From Acinetobacter sedimenti (GTDB lineage Bacteria > Pseudomonadota > Gammaproteobacteria > Pseudomonadales > Moraxellaceae), in NCBI RefSeq assembly GCF_022601685.1, contig NZ_JAKUML010000008.1, positions 1 to 64,000 of the forward strand: a stretch of DNA of 64,000 nucleotides. Direction: 5' to 3'. This document shows positions 39,192 through 49,663 of the stretch, piece by piece (position 1 is the first letter of the stretch; each line of letters starts with the position of its first letter). The translations under genes were made by a program, and so were the position numbers. The notes beneath the pieces were generated by a model that was not told where the DNA came from, made no database searches, and was given only the letters and a program-made list of their open reading frames with translations.

Positions 39192-40082
39192 ATGAGCGTA
39201 TTAATTAATAAAGACACCAAAGTATTGGTACAAGGTTTTACGGGTAAAAACGGTACTTTCCACTCTGCACAAGCACTTGAGTACGGTACAAAAGTCGTTG
39301 GTGGTGTGACTCCGGGTAAAGGTGGTACTACGCACTTAGACTTACCAGTATTTAACACCATGAAAGACGCAGTAAAAGAAACTGGTGCTGATGCATCTGT
39401 GATCTATGTGCCTGCACCGTTCGTATTGGATTCGATCGTTGAAGCGGTTGATTCAGGTGTGGAATTGATCGTAGTGATCACTGAAGGCGTACCGACCATC
39501 GATATGCTTAAAGCGAAGCGTTACCTTGAAACCAATGGTAATGGTACACGTCTAGTTGGTCCAAACTGCCCAGGCGTGATTACTCCAGGTGAATGTAAAA
39601 TTGGTATTATGCCAGGTCACATCCATCAACCAGGTCGTATCGGGATCATTTCACGTTCTGGTACATTGACTTATGAAGCGGTTGCACAAACTACTAAACT
39701 TGGTCTAGGTCAATCGACTTGTATCGGTATCGGGGGTGACCCAATTCCAGGTATGAACCAAATCGATGCATTGACATTGTTCCAAAACGATCCTGATACA
39801 GATGCAATTATCATGATCGGTGAGATCGGTGGTTCTGCTGAAGAAGAAGCAGCTGAATTCATCCAATCGAATGTGAGTAAGCCAGTTGTAGGTTACATCG
39901 CTGGTGTGACTGCGCCGAAAGGTAAGCGTATGGGTCACGCAGGTGCGATCATATCTGGTGGTAAAGGTACTGCAGAAGAGAAATTTGCTGCATTTGAAAA
40001 AGCTGGCATGGCATATACACGTAGCCCTGCTGAGCTTGGTTCAACCATGCTAGAAGTTTTGAAATCTAAAGGAATGGCATAA
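39192..40082 (+). CDS. sucD: Succinyl-CoA synthetase, alpha subunit
   Basis: The 296-residue alpha subunit with the CoA-binding Rossmann domain ([20 protein letters not shown]) and the active-site phosphohistidine in [37 protein letters not shown] is also conserved. It has a strong ribosome site (AAGGGAG) and is the last gene of the suc cluster, followed by a terminator with a stable TTCG loop. It works with SucC on the product of the SucAB-Lpd complex, so the operon covers two consecutive TCA cycle steps. Confidence 0.98.
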   Translation: MSVLINKDTKVLVQGFTGKNGTFHSAQALEYGTKVVGGVTPGKGGTTHLDLPVFNTMKDAVKETGADASVIYVPAPFVLDSIVEAVDSGVELIVVITEGVPTIDMLKAKRYLETNGNGTRLVGPNCPGVITPGECKIGIMPGHIHQPGRIGIISRSGTLTYEAVAQTTKLGLGQSTCIGIGGDPIPGMNQIDALTLFQNDPDTDAIIMIGEIGGSAEEEAAEFIQSNVSKPVVGYIAGVTAPKGKRMGHAGAIISGGKGTAEEKFAAFEKAGMAYTRSPAELGSTMLEVLKSKGMA

Positions 40083-40118
40083 GCCTTAATTTCTTTTAGC
40101 TAATTTCTAAGAATATCA

Positions 40119-40145
40119 AAGCATCTCTTCGGAGGTGCTTTTTTA
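40119..40145 (+). terminator. Terminator after sucD, with TTCG loop
   Basis: AAGCATCTC (40119-40127), loop TTCG, GAGGTGCTT (40132-40140) and a T-tract. The C(TTCG)G tetraloop makes an especially stable hairpin. Confidence 0.93.
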
Positions 40146-40197
40146 TGGGATTAAAGTAGCATGAAAATATGATCAAAATGAATGCATATAATTAAAC

Positions 40198-40216
40198 GAA
40201 AATAATTATCAACACT
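40198..40216. promoter_or_regulatory. Possible Fur-type site before the TonB receptor gene
   Basis: The stretch around AAAATAATTATCAACAC resembles part of the Fur consensus built from GATAAT-type hexamers, and lies about 100 bases before the receptor start. The match is partial. Iron control is expected for a siderophore receptor, which makes the site more plausible but not shown. Confidence 0.35.
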
Positions 40217-40312
40217 ATTCGTATTTGTATGTTTTGTTGTGTAAGATATGAATGCTTTTCAAAAGCACTTTCGTCTATATGCATAAGTCAAATAATACTT
40301 TTGGGGATCAAT

Positions 40313-42646
40313 ATGACTGTTCGTACACGTTCAACTTCTCTCAGATTTTCAACATCTCTCACATTTTCAACTTCAATCACGGTGTTAAGCCTTGCTATTA
40401 GCACACAACTCTATGCACAAACAGATTCATCGACTGGTACTCAAGTAGGTTCTGTGGATACAGCGGCAGAACAAAAAGTAAGCAAATACGACAGTGGTGC
40501 AGTCAAACAGCTTGTACCAATCGTCGTGACTGTAACACGTTCAGCGCAAAGTATTGCCGAGATTGCAGGGACGGTGTACAGCATTGATGAAGCTGATATT
40601 CAAAAGCAGGCCAATGCAGGGCGTTCGACAGCTGATATTGTTGCTTATTTGGTGCCGTCTTTGACACCAAGCTCAGGTACGACCAGCAACTATGGGATGA
40701 CCATGCGAGGTCGTGCAGTGCAATATATGATTGATGGTGTGCCTCAGACTGGCTCTCGTGATAGCTCACGTCAGTTAAACAGTATCAGCCCAAATTCGAT
40801 TGAACGTATCGAAGTGGTCTCAGGTGCAAGTAGTATCTACGGTGCGGGTGCAACAGGCGGGATCATCAATATCATTACCAAAAAAGGCAATGGTGATGCA
40901 CTGAGTTTTGAATCAAAAGTGGGTGTGACGTCGGGCGATAATATTCGTAGTGATGCAATGGCGTATGAAGCATTCCAATCGGTTGGCTTTAATCAAGGCG
41001 ATGTTAGTGGTTACTTAGGTGCAAGCTATAATAAGCGTGGCGAGTTTCAAGACAGTAATGGTGATCGCATCGGTCCTGAAGTGGCACAGACTGACCGTCA
41101 AGACACAGAAACCGTCGATGTGAATGGTCGTCTAAGTTGGCAGTTTACTGACAATCAAAAGCTAAGCTTTGGTGCGCAATATTACAATGATGAACAAGAT
41201 ACAGAGTATGGTCCTGATTATGGTACTGGATTAACTGTTCTATTTGGTGCGGAGCCAACTTTAGATGCTGTAAAAGGTTTAGATCTCGATACGCAACCAA
41301 GAACCAAACGCACTAATTTTAATGCACAATATGAGCATCAAGACCTATTCGGTCAGATATTAAATGCGGAAGCGTATTATCGTTCAGAAACAGGGCGGTT
41401 TTATCCAAGTGCAAATTATTTAGCACATCCTGCAATTCTAACTGGTGGCACATATATCGTAACACAATCTGAAACGGATATTGATGTATGGGGGGCTCGA
41501 CTCGCTTTACAAAAAGCCTTTGATCTTGGTGGTCGTAGTTTAAATCTCACTTATGGCGTGGACTATGATTTTGAGCAGGGTTCTCAGACTGCACAGCAAT
41601 ATAACCTCGGAACCTTTATGGCGAGTAATGGCTTGACACTCGATCCACAAAATGAATATATCTTTGGTCCTGATGTCGATACATCGAAATTTGGTCAATT
41701 CTTACAAACTCAATTCGATGTTACGGATCGCCTAAATCTCCAAGCTGGCATTCGTCATGAGCGCATTGAGAGTGAGGTTCAGGACTCGATTCCTTATAGT
41801 GAAGCGATGGTTGCCGACGCTATTCCAACTTATACACCAATTGGTTTAGATGGTGGTACGATCAAACATCAAGCAACATTGTTCAATCTTGGTGCGGTGT
41901 ATGCACTAACAGATACACAGCAGATTTTTGCTAATTTTTCACAAGGCGCAAATTTACCTGATGTACAACGCATGATGCGTGATGTGCCTGCAGGATTTGT
42001 GGTCAGTAATGAAAACATCGATCTGATTAAAGTCAATAACTATGAATTGGGCTGGCGTATTCAGGCAGATTCAGGCTTGAGTGCAGGTCTAACGGCTTTC
42101 TACAATGACTCCAATAAAACCATTCAATTTGGTCCTCCAACCTATGCGGTCAATGTAATCGACACTGATGAGCGTGTTTACGGTGCAGAAGCAAACCTGA
42201 AATATGCTATTTCTGATATATGGAATATTGGCGGAACGCTTGCTTATACCCGTGGGCAATTTAAGAATGATCAAAATGACTGGCAAGAGTTGAGTGCGAT
42301 TCGAGTCTCACCGCTGAAAGGGACTGCATATTCTGAATGGCAATTCGATGATGGTTATGGACTTCGAGTACAAGCCTTAGTGGTTGGTGGCACGGACAAA
42401 GCGCAACAAGATGCGATCGAAGCAGGCGATGCAAGACTGCCTGCAGCCATCAAAGGATTTGCAGTGATGGATGTGATCGGTAATGCCATGGTTGGTCCAG
42501 GCACGCTCGGATTTGGCGTGTATAATGTCTGGAATCGTGATTATAAGTCGGTCTATAGCCAAGCGGTTTCAACGATTTATGGACCTATCTCAAGCTTGCC
42601 TGCGCAAGGTCGTACGTACGGTTTGAGCTATTCTGTGAAATATTAA
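40313..42646 (+). CDS. TonB-dependent siderophore receptor, IutA-like
   Basis: An outer-membrane receptor: a signal peptide (to about residue 36, ending STQLYAQ), a TonB-box-like VVTVTR, a plug domain with NYGMTMRGRAVQYMIDGVPQ, then SRQLNSISPNSIERIEVVSG and GAGATGGIINIITKKG, and a beta barrel ending with aromatic Tyr (GLSYSVKY). The plug closely follows IutA, the ferric-aerobactin receptor, as I recall it, so a hydroxamate siderophore is the likely ligand. ATG 40313 is chosen, since GGGGA lies upstream and a signal peptide starts there; the frame upstream is unused. No siderophore biosynthesis or permease genes are near, so it probably takes up foreign siderophores. Confidence 0.88.
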   Translation: MTVRTRSTSLRFSTSLTFSTSITVLSLAISTQLYAQTDSSTGTQVGSVDTAAEQKVSKYDSGAVKQLVPIVVTVTRSAQSIAEIAGTVYSIDEADIQKQANAGRSTADIVAYLVPSLTPSSGTTSNYGMTMRGRAVQYMIDGVPQTGSRDSSRQLNSISPNSIERIEVVSGASSIYGAGATGGIINIITKKGNGDALSFESKVGVTSGDNIRSDAMAYEAFQSVGFNQGDVSGYLGASYNKRGEFQDSNGDRIGPEVAQTDRQDTETVDVNGRLSWQFTDNQKLSFGAQYYNDEQDTEYGPDYGTGLTVLFGAEPTLDAVKGLDLDTQPRTKRTNFNAQYEHQDLFGQILNAEAYYRSETGRFYPSANYLAHPAILTGGTYIVTQSETDIDVWGARLALQKAFDLGGRSLNLTYGVDYDFEQGSQTAQQYNLGTFMASNGLTLDPQNEYIFGPDVDTSKFGQFLQTQFDVTDRLNLQAGIRHERIESEVQDSIPYSEAMVADAIPTYTPIGLDGGTIKHQATLFNLGAVYALTDTQQIFANFSQGANLPDVQRMMRDVPAGFVVSNENIDLIKVNNYELGWRIQADSGLSAGLTAFYNDSNKTIQFGPPTYAVNVIDTDERVYGAEANLKYAISDIWNIGGTLAYTRGQFKNDQNDWQELSAIRVSPLKGTAYSEWQFDDGYGLRVQALVVGGTDKAQQDAIEAGDARLPAAIKGFAVMDVIGNAMVGPGTLGFGVYNVWNRDYKSVYSQAVSTIYGPISSLPAQGRTYGLSYSVKY

Positions 42647-42673
42647 TTTAAGTTATTGCTCAATGCTTTGAAA

Positions 42674-42699
42674 TTAGGCATCTTTGGAGATGCCTTTTT
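42674..42699 (+). terminator. Terminator after the TonB receptor gene
   Basis: AGGCATCT (42676-42683), loop TTGG, AGATGCCT (42688-42695) and a T run, 28 bases after the receptor stop. Confidence 0.9.
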
Positions 42700-42914
42700 C
42701 ATCCGCCATTACTTGCCAAAGAAGATGATAAAAATCTGCACAAAGGTTTATTAAATCAAAAGATCGGTGTAAAATTTGTTGCTAAATTTTTATGCACCGT
42801 TTTATCTGTTTTAGGTTCTTTTTTAGTCTTTCAATTAAGCTTTCTAAAAACCTTGATCATAATCTCGCGGTGATATGCTCTTTGGTAGAGGGCATCACTC
42901 CTTAAGGATTTTAT

Positions 42915-44837
42915 ATGCCAATTATTACCTTGCCGAATGGCGACCAAAAATCTTTCGATCACGCTGTTTCAGTGATGGAAGTTGCACAAAGTATCGGCCC
43001 TGGACTTGCAAAAAATACTGTCGCAGGACGAGTCAACGATCGTCTGGTTGATGCCAGTGATTTGATTAGCGACGATGCGACTTTACAAATCATCACGCCA
43101 AAAGATGAAGAAGGCGTCGAAATCATTCGCCACTCGTGTGCACATTTGGTCGGTCATGCGGTCAAGCAATTGTTTCCTGAAGCGAAAATGGTCATCGGAC
43201 CTGTGATCGAAGAAGGCTTTTATTACGATATTTGGATGCCTCGTCCATTCACACTAGATGATATGGCAAAAGTCGAAGAACGCATGAAACAGCTCATCGA
43301 CCAAGATTATGATGTCATCAAAAAAATGACACCACGTGCTGACGTGATCAAACTATTTACCGAGCGTGGCGAAGATTATAAATTGCGCCTCGTTGAAGAT
43401 ATGCCTGATGAGCAAGCGATGGGCTTGTACTATCATCAAGAATATGTCGATATGTGTCGTGGTCCTCACGTGCCAAATACCAAATTCTTAAAGTCATTTA
43501 AATTGACCAAGATTTCGGGTGCGTACTGGCGTGGCGATGCCAAGAATGAACAACTGCAACGTATTTACGGTACAGCATGGGCGGATAAGAAACAGCTTGC
43601 CGCTTATGTAAAACGCATTGAAGAAGCAGAAAAGCGTGACCATCGTAAGATTGGTAAAGCCCTAGACCTATTCCATATGCAAGAAGAAGCACCGGGTATG
43701 GTGTTTTGGCATCCGAATGGTTGGACGATTTATCAAGTGCTTGAGCAATATATGCGTAAAGTCCAACAAGATAATGGCTATCTTGAGATTAAAACACCAC
43801 AAATCGTTGATTTTAGTCTTTGGGAAAAATCAGGTCACGCTGCTAACTACGCTGAGAATATGTTTACCACACATTCAGAAAGTCGTAACTATGCAGTGAA
43901 ACCGATGAACTGCCCATGTCACGTGCAAGTCTTTAATCAAGGCTTGAAGTCGTACCGTGATTTGCCGATTCGTCTCGCTGAGTTTGGTTCGTGTCACCGT
44001 AATGAGCCGTCTGGTTCGTTACACGGGATCATGCGTGTGCGCGGCTTTACTCAAGATGATGCGCATATCTTCTGTACCAAAGAGCAAATTGGTCAAGAAG
44101 TTGCAGACTTTATCAAGCTGACTTTGGATGTGTATAAAGATTTTGGTTTTGACGAAGTGCAAATGAAACTTTCGACACGCCCAGAAAAACGTGTTGGTGA
44201 TGATGCGCTTTGGGATATCGCCGAGAAGTCTTTGGCAGATGCGCTTGATGCAGCAGGGCTTGAGTGGCAGTTGCAACCGGGTGAAGGTGCATTCTATGGA
44301 CCAAAAATTGAATTTTCATTGAAAGACTGTCTTGGTCGTGTCTGGCAATGCGGTACCATTCAGTGTGACTTCAACTTGCCAGTACGCTTAGATGCAGAAT
44401 TTGTCACAGAAGAGAACGATCGTGACCATCCAGTGATGTTGCACCGTGCGATTCTTGGTAGTTTTGAACGATTTATTGGTATACTAATTGAAAACTACGC
44501 AGGCTTTATGCCACCGTGGTTATCACCGATTCAAGCCTGTGTGCTCAACATTACCGATGCGCAAGCTGAGGCTTGCCAATCTGTGGTTGCGAAACTAAAG
44601 TCGAAAGGGATTCGTGCAGAGTCTGACTTGAGAAATGAGAAAATCGGCTTTAAAATTCGTGAGAAAACTTTGGAACGTGTACCATATCTACTTGTGCTCG
44701 GTGACCGAGAAGTGGAAGAGGGGACAGTCAATGTCCGTACACGTACAGGAAAAAATTTGGGTACGATGTCTATTGATGCGTTCATTGACCTCGTAAATTC
44801 AGCCGTTGCCGAACGTGGCCGGTATATTGTGGAGTAA
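42915..44837 (+). CDS. thrS: Threonyl-tRNA synthetase
   Basis: The 640-residue class II synthetase has the full plan: an N-terminal TGS domain, an editing domain with the zinc-like motif [11 protein letters not shown], and a catalytic core with [10 protein letters not shown] (zinc cysteine) and [20 protein letters not shown], then a C-terminal anticodon-binding domain. It charges tRNA-Thr. TTAAGGA precedes the ATG. infC begins six bases after its stop, so thrS and infC form the usual translation operon. The 215 bases upstream may hold an operator, but no clear tRNA-like structure was found by eye. Confidence 0.98.
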   Translation: MPIITLPNGDQKSFDHAVSVMEVAQSIGPGLAKNTVAGRVNDRLVDASDLISDDATLQIITPKDEEGVEIIRHSCAHLVGHAVKQLFPEAKMVIGPVIEEGFYYDIWMPRPFTLDDMAKVEERMKQLIDQDYDVIKKMTPRADVIKLFTERGEDYKLRLVEDMPDEQAMGLYYHQEYVDMCRGPHVPNTKFLKSFKLTKISGAYWRGDAKNEQLQRIYGTAWADKKQLAAYVKRIEEAEKRDHRKIGKALDLFHMQEEAPGMVFWHPNGWTIYQVLEQYMRKVQQDNGYLEIKTPQIVDFSLWEKSGHAANYAENMFTTHSESRNYAVKPMNCPCHVQVFNQGLKSYRDLPIRLAEFGSCHRNEPSGSLHGIMRVRGFTQDDAHIFCTKEQIGQEVADFIKLTLDVYKDFGFDEVQMKLSTRPEKRVGDDALWDIAEKSLADALDAAGLEWQLQPGEGAFYGPKIEFSLKDCLGRVWQCGTIQCDFNLPVRLDAEFVTEENDRDHPVMLHRAILGSFERFIGILIENYAGFMPPWLSPIQACVLNITDAQAEACQSVVAKLKSKGIRAESDLRNEKIGFKIREKTLERVPYLLVLGDREVEEGTVNVRTRTGKNLGTMSIDAFIDLVNSAVAERGRYIVE

Positions 44838-44843
44838 ATAGCA

Positions 44844-45395
44844 ATCAAACAGCCTGACCGTAATAAACAGCAAAGTGCAAAATCGAACCGTCCTGCGATT
44901 AACGACGAGATCCGTGCGAAAGAAGTACGCCTCGTTGCCGCTGACGGTGAGCAAAAAGGCATCGTAACACTTGCAGAGGCAATCAAAGCCGCTGAAGATG
45001 CTGATCTAGATTTGGTAGAGATCGTGGCAAATGCTGAGCCACCAGTCTGCAAAATCATGGATTACAACAAGCACTTGTTTGATCTAAAACAAAAGCAAAA
45101 AGACGCCAAAAAGAAACAACATCAAGTACAGGTGAAAGAAATCAAAATTCGCCCAGGTACTGATGTGGGTGACTATAATGTGAAACTGCGTGCGATCACC
45201 AAGTTCCTTGAAGAAGGTAATAAAGTGAAGATCACATTGCGTTTCCGTGGTCGTGAAATGGCGCACCAAGATCTTGGTTTGGCACAATTACAAAAGATCG
45301 AAGCCGATGTGGCAGAGATTGGTGTGATTGAGCAAGCACCGAAGATGGAAGGTCGTCAGATGGGTATGCTCATCGGACCAAAGAAAAAGAAATAA
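44844..45395 (+). CDS. infC: Translation initiation factor IF-3, ATC start
   Basis: From the ATC at 44844 the frame reads (M)[20 protein letters not shown] and on through [16 protein letters not shown] to MLIGPKKKK, 183 residues, the normal IF-3 size. No ATG, GTG or TTG exists before residue 57 (TTG at 45012), which would remove most of the N-terminal domain. GGAG at 44831-44834, inside the end of thrS, is nine bases before the ATC. In E. coli infC begins with the rare ATT, which lets IF-3 repress its own translation; the ATC here should serve the same feedback. IF-3 prevents subunit joining and checks the initiator tRNA. A terminator follows; rpmI-rplT are not next. Confidence 0.95.
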   Translation: MKQPDRNKQQSAKSNRPAINDEIRAKEVRLVAADGEQKGIVTLAEAIKAAEDADLDLVEIVANAEPPVCKIMDYNKHLFDLKQKQKDAKKKQHQVQVKEIKIRPGTDVGDYNVKLRAITKFLEEGNKVKITLRFRGREMAHQDLGLAQLQKIEADVAEIGVIEQAPKMEGRQMGMLIGPKKKK

Positions 45396-45411
45396 TCCGT
45401 TCTTTTTCCAT

Positions 45412-45441
45412 AAAAAACGCAGTTTATAGACTGCGTTTTTT
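45412..45441. terminator. Bidirectional terminator after infC
   Basis: CGCAGT (45418-45423), loop TTATAG, ACTGCG (45430-45435), flanked by A6 and T6 tracts. It can serve infC and the convergent gene at 45465. Confidence 0.9.
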
Positions 45442-45464
45442 ATTGCTGAGGATAAGGTGGGAAA

Positions 45465-46013
45465 TCAGAAAAAGGGACTCATTTTGTCAATTAAATCTTG
45501 AGAATACATATTTTGTGGATTTTTTAATCTCCCACAAACCCCTTTAGCACGCCCAGTATTTTCATCGTACGATAAATCAACAGGTACTAATGGAAATACA
45601 CAAGCCATCGCTTCAGTTTCAATGTCGGTAAAACCTGAGAAAGCATGCAAACTAAGTTCTAGATTTGGTGATAAGAACCCTGTTCGAATACCATCTTTAC
45701 ATTGACCCGAATAATTAGTTGGTAGGTCTTTAAAGCAATAGGCAAAAGAAATTGGGTTAGAACATTTGTTTTTCACCCAACCTGCGCCATATTGAAAACA
45801 TCCTTCCGCATCATTAGGTGTTGATTTTTCGATTATATCCTGTGTCTGAATGAACTTCGTACGATCTAAGTCATACCCGTGATTGTCCGAAGCTAACATA
45901 GCGGAGCCAGTATGTTTGTTATTTAGAAGCCATGTATCAATAGGTGAGGGTTTAGCATATGTTTGAGTGCAAATAATAGAAATGAATACAGCTGTTTGAA
46001 TCAGTATTTTCAT
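45465..46013 (-). CDS. Hypothetical secreted cysteine-rich protein
   Basis: I do not recognise a family. A signal peptide ends at QTYA (residue 20). The mature part (about 162 residues) has six cysteines, at about 72, 84, 92, 103, 137 and 160, enough for three disulfide bonds, with pieces such as EGCFQYGAGWVKNKCSNPIS. There are no membrane segments after the signal, so a periplasmic or secreted location is expected. It is a single gene, convergent with infC, and somewhat AT-richer than its neighbours. No role can be inferred from context. Confidence 0.65.
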   Translation of the reverse strand: MKILIQTAVFISIICTQTYAKPSPIDTWLLNNKHTGSAMLASDNHGYDLDRTKFIQTQDIIEKSTPNDAEGCFQYGAGWVKNKCSNPISFAYCFKDLPTNYSGQCKDGIRTGFLSPNLELSLHAFSGFTDIETEAMACVFPLVPVDLSYDENTGRAKGVCGRLKNPQNMYSQDLIDKMSPFF

Positions 46014-46212
46014 CTGATCCTCCGAAGAGAAAAGTGGTTAAAAGTTTACACACGCAATAATTATACATTTAAATATTAATATATATATTAACCACATTGT
46101 AATTATCTATGAATTTAAAATTATGTAGCTTGTTGTTAATTATTGTTTTTATTTAAAAGCCAAGTTAAACATTAACTTGGCTTTCATTTAACTGTGAAGT
46201 TAGATGCTAAAA

Positions 46213-46536
46213 TCACTTCCTATCATTATAAAGCTGATCGAAGATCGCACCATTTACAAAGTGGGTTTGCTGAGCCTTTGCCCATCCACGAAATACTGTA
46301 TTGATGTCGAAAGTCTGTATTTTAGGGAATTTTGAGGCGTATTTCTTGGTTGTTTTGGCATCTCGTGGACGGAAGTTATATTTCGCTGCGAGCTCCTGAC
46401 CAAGTGGTGAGTACGGATAATTGATGTAACCTGTCGCAAGCTGACGATTACCATTTTTATCGACGATCTGATCAACGATCGCAACTGAAGGTTCTGCTAA
46501 GATCGAGATCGACGGATAGACAATGTCATATTTACC
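46213..46536 (-). pseudogene. C-terminal fragment of a second sulfate-binding protein
   Basis: On the minus strand an open stretch of about 107 codons reads GKYDIVYPSISILAEPSVAI and continues with YSPLGQELAAK, RPRDA, RGWAKAQQTHF and GAIFDQ to a TGA at 46213-46215. This is the last third of a periplasmic sulfate-binding protein. It differs clearly from the intact Sbp of this locus (51264-52271) and looks closer to the E. coli Sbp type. The codon before it is a stop and there is no start or leader, so the 5' two thirds are gone. It lies 7 bases past the cysB stop, so a deletion probably joined the two. It should not give a working protein. Confidence 0.85.
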
Positions 46537-46543
46537 TTAGCAC

Positions 46544-47464
46544 TTACTCAGGATAAGCCGCTTTCTTTAAGGCTTTGATATCGGTATTTGGCGAGCACAG
46601 CGAAATAAAATCATAACCATAGCCACGAAGCAAATGTCCTTTACGCACAGCAATCCACGTGGTATTGGTGCCAAATAGCGAGGTTTTGATCTGTTTTAAA
46701 CGATGATCACGCTCTGCATCGAATGCTACACCATTGACAATACCGACGCCCATGCCAAGCTCGACATAGGTTTTGATGACGTCTGCATCGAGCGCTGACA
46801 TCACGATTTCCACGTCAAGACTGGCTTCTTGAAAGGCTTGGTCGATCTTCGAGCGCCCTGTAAAACCTCCATGATAGGTGATCAGGGGATATTCAGCGAG
46901 ATCGTATAGACTCAATTCTTCAATTTGGGTTAAAGGATGATCTTTCGGCGTCAAGATGCAATGTTGCCATTGATAGTAGGGCACACTTGCTAGGGCATCT
47001 TCGGTGGTGAGTGATTCCGTGGCAATGCCAATATCCGCCTCGCCGAGCAGCAGCATTTCAGCAATCTCTACGGGACTGCCTTGTTGTAGGATCAGATGGA
47101 CTTTCGGGAACAATTTTTTAAATTGACTGACGATCGGCGGTAGCACATAACGCGCTTGGGTATGCGTGGTGGCAATGGTTAACGTGCCTTCATTAACCAG
47201 ATTGAAGTCATCGGCAAGGCGTTTGATATTATCCGCATCGACCAACATGCGCTCAACGATACCGAGTAGCGACTGCCCAGGCTCCGTCAGACCTAGTAGT
47301 CGCTTACCTTTACGCACGAAAAGCTGTACACCAAGCTCATCTTCCAAATCTTTGATGTGCTTACTCACCCCAGACTGTGAGGTGTAGAGGGCATTGGATG
47401 CCTCGGTCAGATTGTAGTTCTGACGTACCGTTTCTCGGATAATTCTTAATTGTTGGAAATTCAC
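46544..47464 (-). CDS. cysB: LysR-type regulator of sulfur assimilation, CysB
   Basis: A LysR-family activator: an N-terminal winged helix-turn-helix (NFQQLRIIRETVRQNYNLTE; ASNALYTSQSGVSKHIKDLE) and a C-terminal inducer-binding domain with the CysB hallmarks TIATTHTQARYVLPPIV and ITYHGGFTGRSKIDQAF, then SALDADVIKTYVELGMGVGI. It activates sulfate uptake and cysteine biosynthesis genes in response to O- or N-acetylserine. GTG 47464 is chosen because GGAG lies seven bases before it; the frame extends upstream without a ribosome site. It follows cysA by 178 bases on the same strand. Confidence 0.95.
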   Translation of the reverse strand: MNFQQLRIIRETVRQNYNLTEASNALYTSQSGVSKHIKDLEDELGVQLFVRKGKRLLGLTEPGQSLLGIVERMLVDADNIKRLADDFNLVNEGTLTIATTHTQARYVLPPIVSQFKKLFPKVHLILQQGSPVEIAEMLLLGEADIGIATESLTTEDALASVPYYQWQHCILTPKDHPLTQIEELSLYDLAEYPLITYHGGFTGRSKIDQAFQEASLDVEIVMSALDADVIKTYVELGMGVGIVNGVAFDAERDHRLKQIKTSLFGTNTTWIAVRKGHLLRGYGYDFISLCSPNTDIKALKKAAYPE

Positions 47465-47642
47465 TAAACTTCTCCGTGAATACTGCAAAGTCGCCATTTG
47501 ACTGATCAAAGCCGAGCATAAAAGAAATGATGAAATATCATTTATAAATATTTAATCATTTCAGTAAATTAAGCCTGTTTATCAAGCTCAGTATAGCAAC
47601 TTTATGACTACTAATCTTCAAGCAATTTATCAAACCGAAGTC

Positions 47643-48707
47643 TTAAGCTGATTTTGCCACATCAAAAATATGTAAATTTGACGCTGCAATCCACACCGAT
47701 TGTTGCGCTCGCAGTTGTAATTGATCCGCTTGTTCAGGACTCAAACGAATTTCAATCAAGCGTCCATCATTGTCACGAAACTCCGCCAAAATCTCACCTG
47801 CAATCCATAACTCACGTTGGAAATGTGCCTGAATGGTATTGTGCTGTGGCGTGGTATGAATGTGCAATTCATTTGGTCGAGCAAAGGCAATCACTTGACC
47901 TTCAGCACGTGCTTGATGATCAGGGAGAATTAAATTCGATTGACCAAGCTGTAAGGTATTTTGCTTTACATTACCGTCAAAACGATTTGCCTGACCCAAG
48001 AAATCAAATACAAACGGACTCGCAGGATAGTCATACACTTCACGTGGCGTACCGATTTGTTCGACTTGTCCTTTATTCATCACCACGATTTGATCGGCGA
48101 CTTCCAGTGCTTCCTCTTGGTCGTGGGTGACGAAGATCGAAGTAATGTGCAATTCATCATGTAGATTGCGCAACCAACGGCGTAGTTCTTTACGCACTTT
48201 GGCATCCAGTGCGCCAAAAGGTTCATCGAGCAACAATACACGTGGCTCAACCGCCAAAGCACGAGCAAGCGCAATACGTTGACGCTGACCACCCGAGAGC
48301 TGTGCAGGATAACGATCTGCCAAAAAGCCTAGCTGTACGAGGTCGAGCAATCGAGTGACTTTTTTCTTGATCTCCGCTTCGCTTGGACGTGTTTTACGAG
48401 GGCGAACACGTAAGCCAAAAGCGACATTATCAAAAACCGTCATGTGACGAAATAATGCGTAATGCTGAAAGACAAAACCCACTTGACGGTGACGAACATG
48501 CACATCAGTCGCATCTTGACCTTCAAGAAGTACATGACCTGAATCTGCCGATTCCAAACCAGCGATGATGCGCAGTAGTGAGGTTTTACTACAGCCCGAT
48601 GGACCAAGTAGGGCAACCAATTCACCTTCAGGGAAATCAAGGCTAATGTCTTTAAGTGCGTGGAAATTTCCAAAATGTTTGTCGATATTTTTTACTTGAA
48701 TGCTCAT
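47643..48707 (-). CDS. cysA: Sulfate/thiosulfate ABC transporter ATPase
   Basis: The 354-residue ABC ATPase energises sulfate import. Walker A is [11 protein letters not shown], the signature is [19 protein letters not shown], and Walker B is [13 protein letters not shown], with the switch [14 protein letters not shown]; the Walker A cysteine is typical of CysA. A C-terminal TOBE-like regulatory domain follows. It lies 92 bases after cysW and completes the CysT-CysW-CysA membrane complex. A long antisense open frame over its 3' half (47654-48130) is a shadow of codon use, not a gene. Confidence 0.96.
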   Translation of the reverse strand: MSIQVKNIDKHFGNFHALKDISLDFPEGELVALLGPSGCSKTSLLRIIAGLESADSGHVLLEGQDATDVHVRHRQVGFVFQHYALFRHMTVFDNVAFGLRVRPRKTRPSEAEIKKKVTRLLDLVQLGFLADRYPAQLSGGQRQRIALARALAVEPRVLLLDEPFGALDAKVRKELRRWLRNLHDELHITSIFVTHDQEEALEVADQIVVMNKGQVEQIGTPREVYDYPASPFVFDFLGQANRFDGNVKQNTLQLGQSNLILPDHQARAEGQVIAFARPNELHIHTTPQHNTIQAHFQRELWIAGEILAEFRDNDGRLIEIRLSPEQADQLQLRAQQSVWIAASNLHIFDVAKSA

Positions 48708-48799
48708 GTCGAATTCCTAAAATCTGTGCTGATAAATTACTGATCAATTTGGCAAAAAAATGTGGCTGAATAAATGTGCATGGCGAAATGCTGTTGGGC

Positions 48800-49663
48800 T
48801 TATTGTCGTTCTTGACGAAGCTCAACCCAAGTTTTGATAATCAAAGTCACGATCGCAAGTAGGGCTAACAATGTCGCTACGGCAAATGCGGCACTGTAGC
48901 TATATTCGTTGTAGAGAATCTCGACATGCAGTGGCAGGGTATTGGTTTCACCACGAATATGCCCAGACACCACCGATACCGCACCAAATTCTCCCATCGC
49001 ACGGGCATTACACAGAATCACGCCGTAGAGCAGACCCCATTTGATATTGGGTAAGGTCACTTTCCAAAACGTCTGCCAACCTGACGCACCGAGTACGATC
49101 GCTGCTTCTTCTTCCTCTGTACCTTGCGCTTCCATCAGTGGAATCAGCTCACGAGCAACAAAAGGCACGGTGATAAATACAGTGGCAAGGATAATCGCAG
49201 GTACGGCATAGAGAATCGCCACATCACGATCTTGTAACCATTCGCCCCACCAACCTTGTGTGCCGAACAGTAGAACGAGCATCAGACCTGCAATCACAGG
49301 CGATACCGAAAACGGCAAATCAATCAGCGTGGTAAGAATGGACTTGCCTTTAAATCGAAACTTGGTCACCGCCCAAGCCGCAGCCACTCCAAAGATCACA
49401 TTCAACGGAACAGCCACAGCAGCAGTGAGTAAAGTGAGTTTCACTGCAGATAAAGTATCAGGCTCAACCAATGCCGCAAAAAACACCGCACTACCTTGAC
49501 GGAAGGCTTCAACAAAGACCAAAACCAAAGGAAACATTAAGCAACTAACAAAGAATAAAAGGGCGATCCCGATCAACACATAACGAACAGCGCTTGGCTC
49601 ACGTGTAGCATCTTGCGACTGTAAGCGCAGTGCTAATGCTGTCGAAGAATGATTGGCGTTCAT
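48800..49663 (-). CDS. cysW: Sulfate ABC transporter permease CysW
   Basis: A six-helix inner-membrane permease with the EAA loop typical of this class ([20 protein letters not shown]) and the downstream [19 protein letters not shown]. It pairs with CysT to form the sulfate channel. ATG 49663 overlaps the cysT TGA as ATGA, with AGGGAG nine bases upstream; a longer TTG-started frame is rejected. The overlap indicates translational coupling within the operon. Confidence 0.95.
   Translation of the reverse strand: MNANHSSTALALRLQSQDATREPSAVRYVLIGIALLFFVSCLMFPLVLVFVEAFRQGSAVFFAALVEPDTLSAVKLTLLTAAVAVPLNVIFGVAAAWAVTKFRFKGKSILTTLIDLPFSVSPVIAGLMLVLLFGTQGWWGEWLQDRDVAILYAVPAIILATVFITVPFVARELIPLMEAQGTEEEEAAIVLGASGWQTFWKVTLPNIKWGLLYGVILCNARAMGEFGAVSVVSGHIRGETNTLPLHVEILYNEYSYSAAFAVATLLALLAIVTLIIKTWVELRQERQ

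Noticed and set aside
44531-45058. Minus-strand open frame of 175 residues over thrS-infC
   Set aside because: Antisense to two strongly supported genes; Ser/Arg-rich translation without domain features.
45012-45395. infC read from the TTG start
   Set aside because: It would remove about a third of IF-3, including most of the N-terminal domain; the ATC start at 44844 restores the full protein.
46254-46484. Minus-strand ATG frame of 76 residues
   Set aside because: Another frame of the same stretch gives a clear Sbp C-terminus, so this frame is not coding.
47654-48130. Long plus-strand open frame of 158 residues
   Set aside because: Lies antisense within cysA, has no ribosome site and no protein-like pattern; a shadow of cysA codon use.
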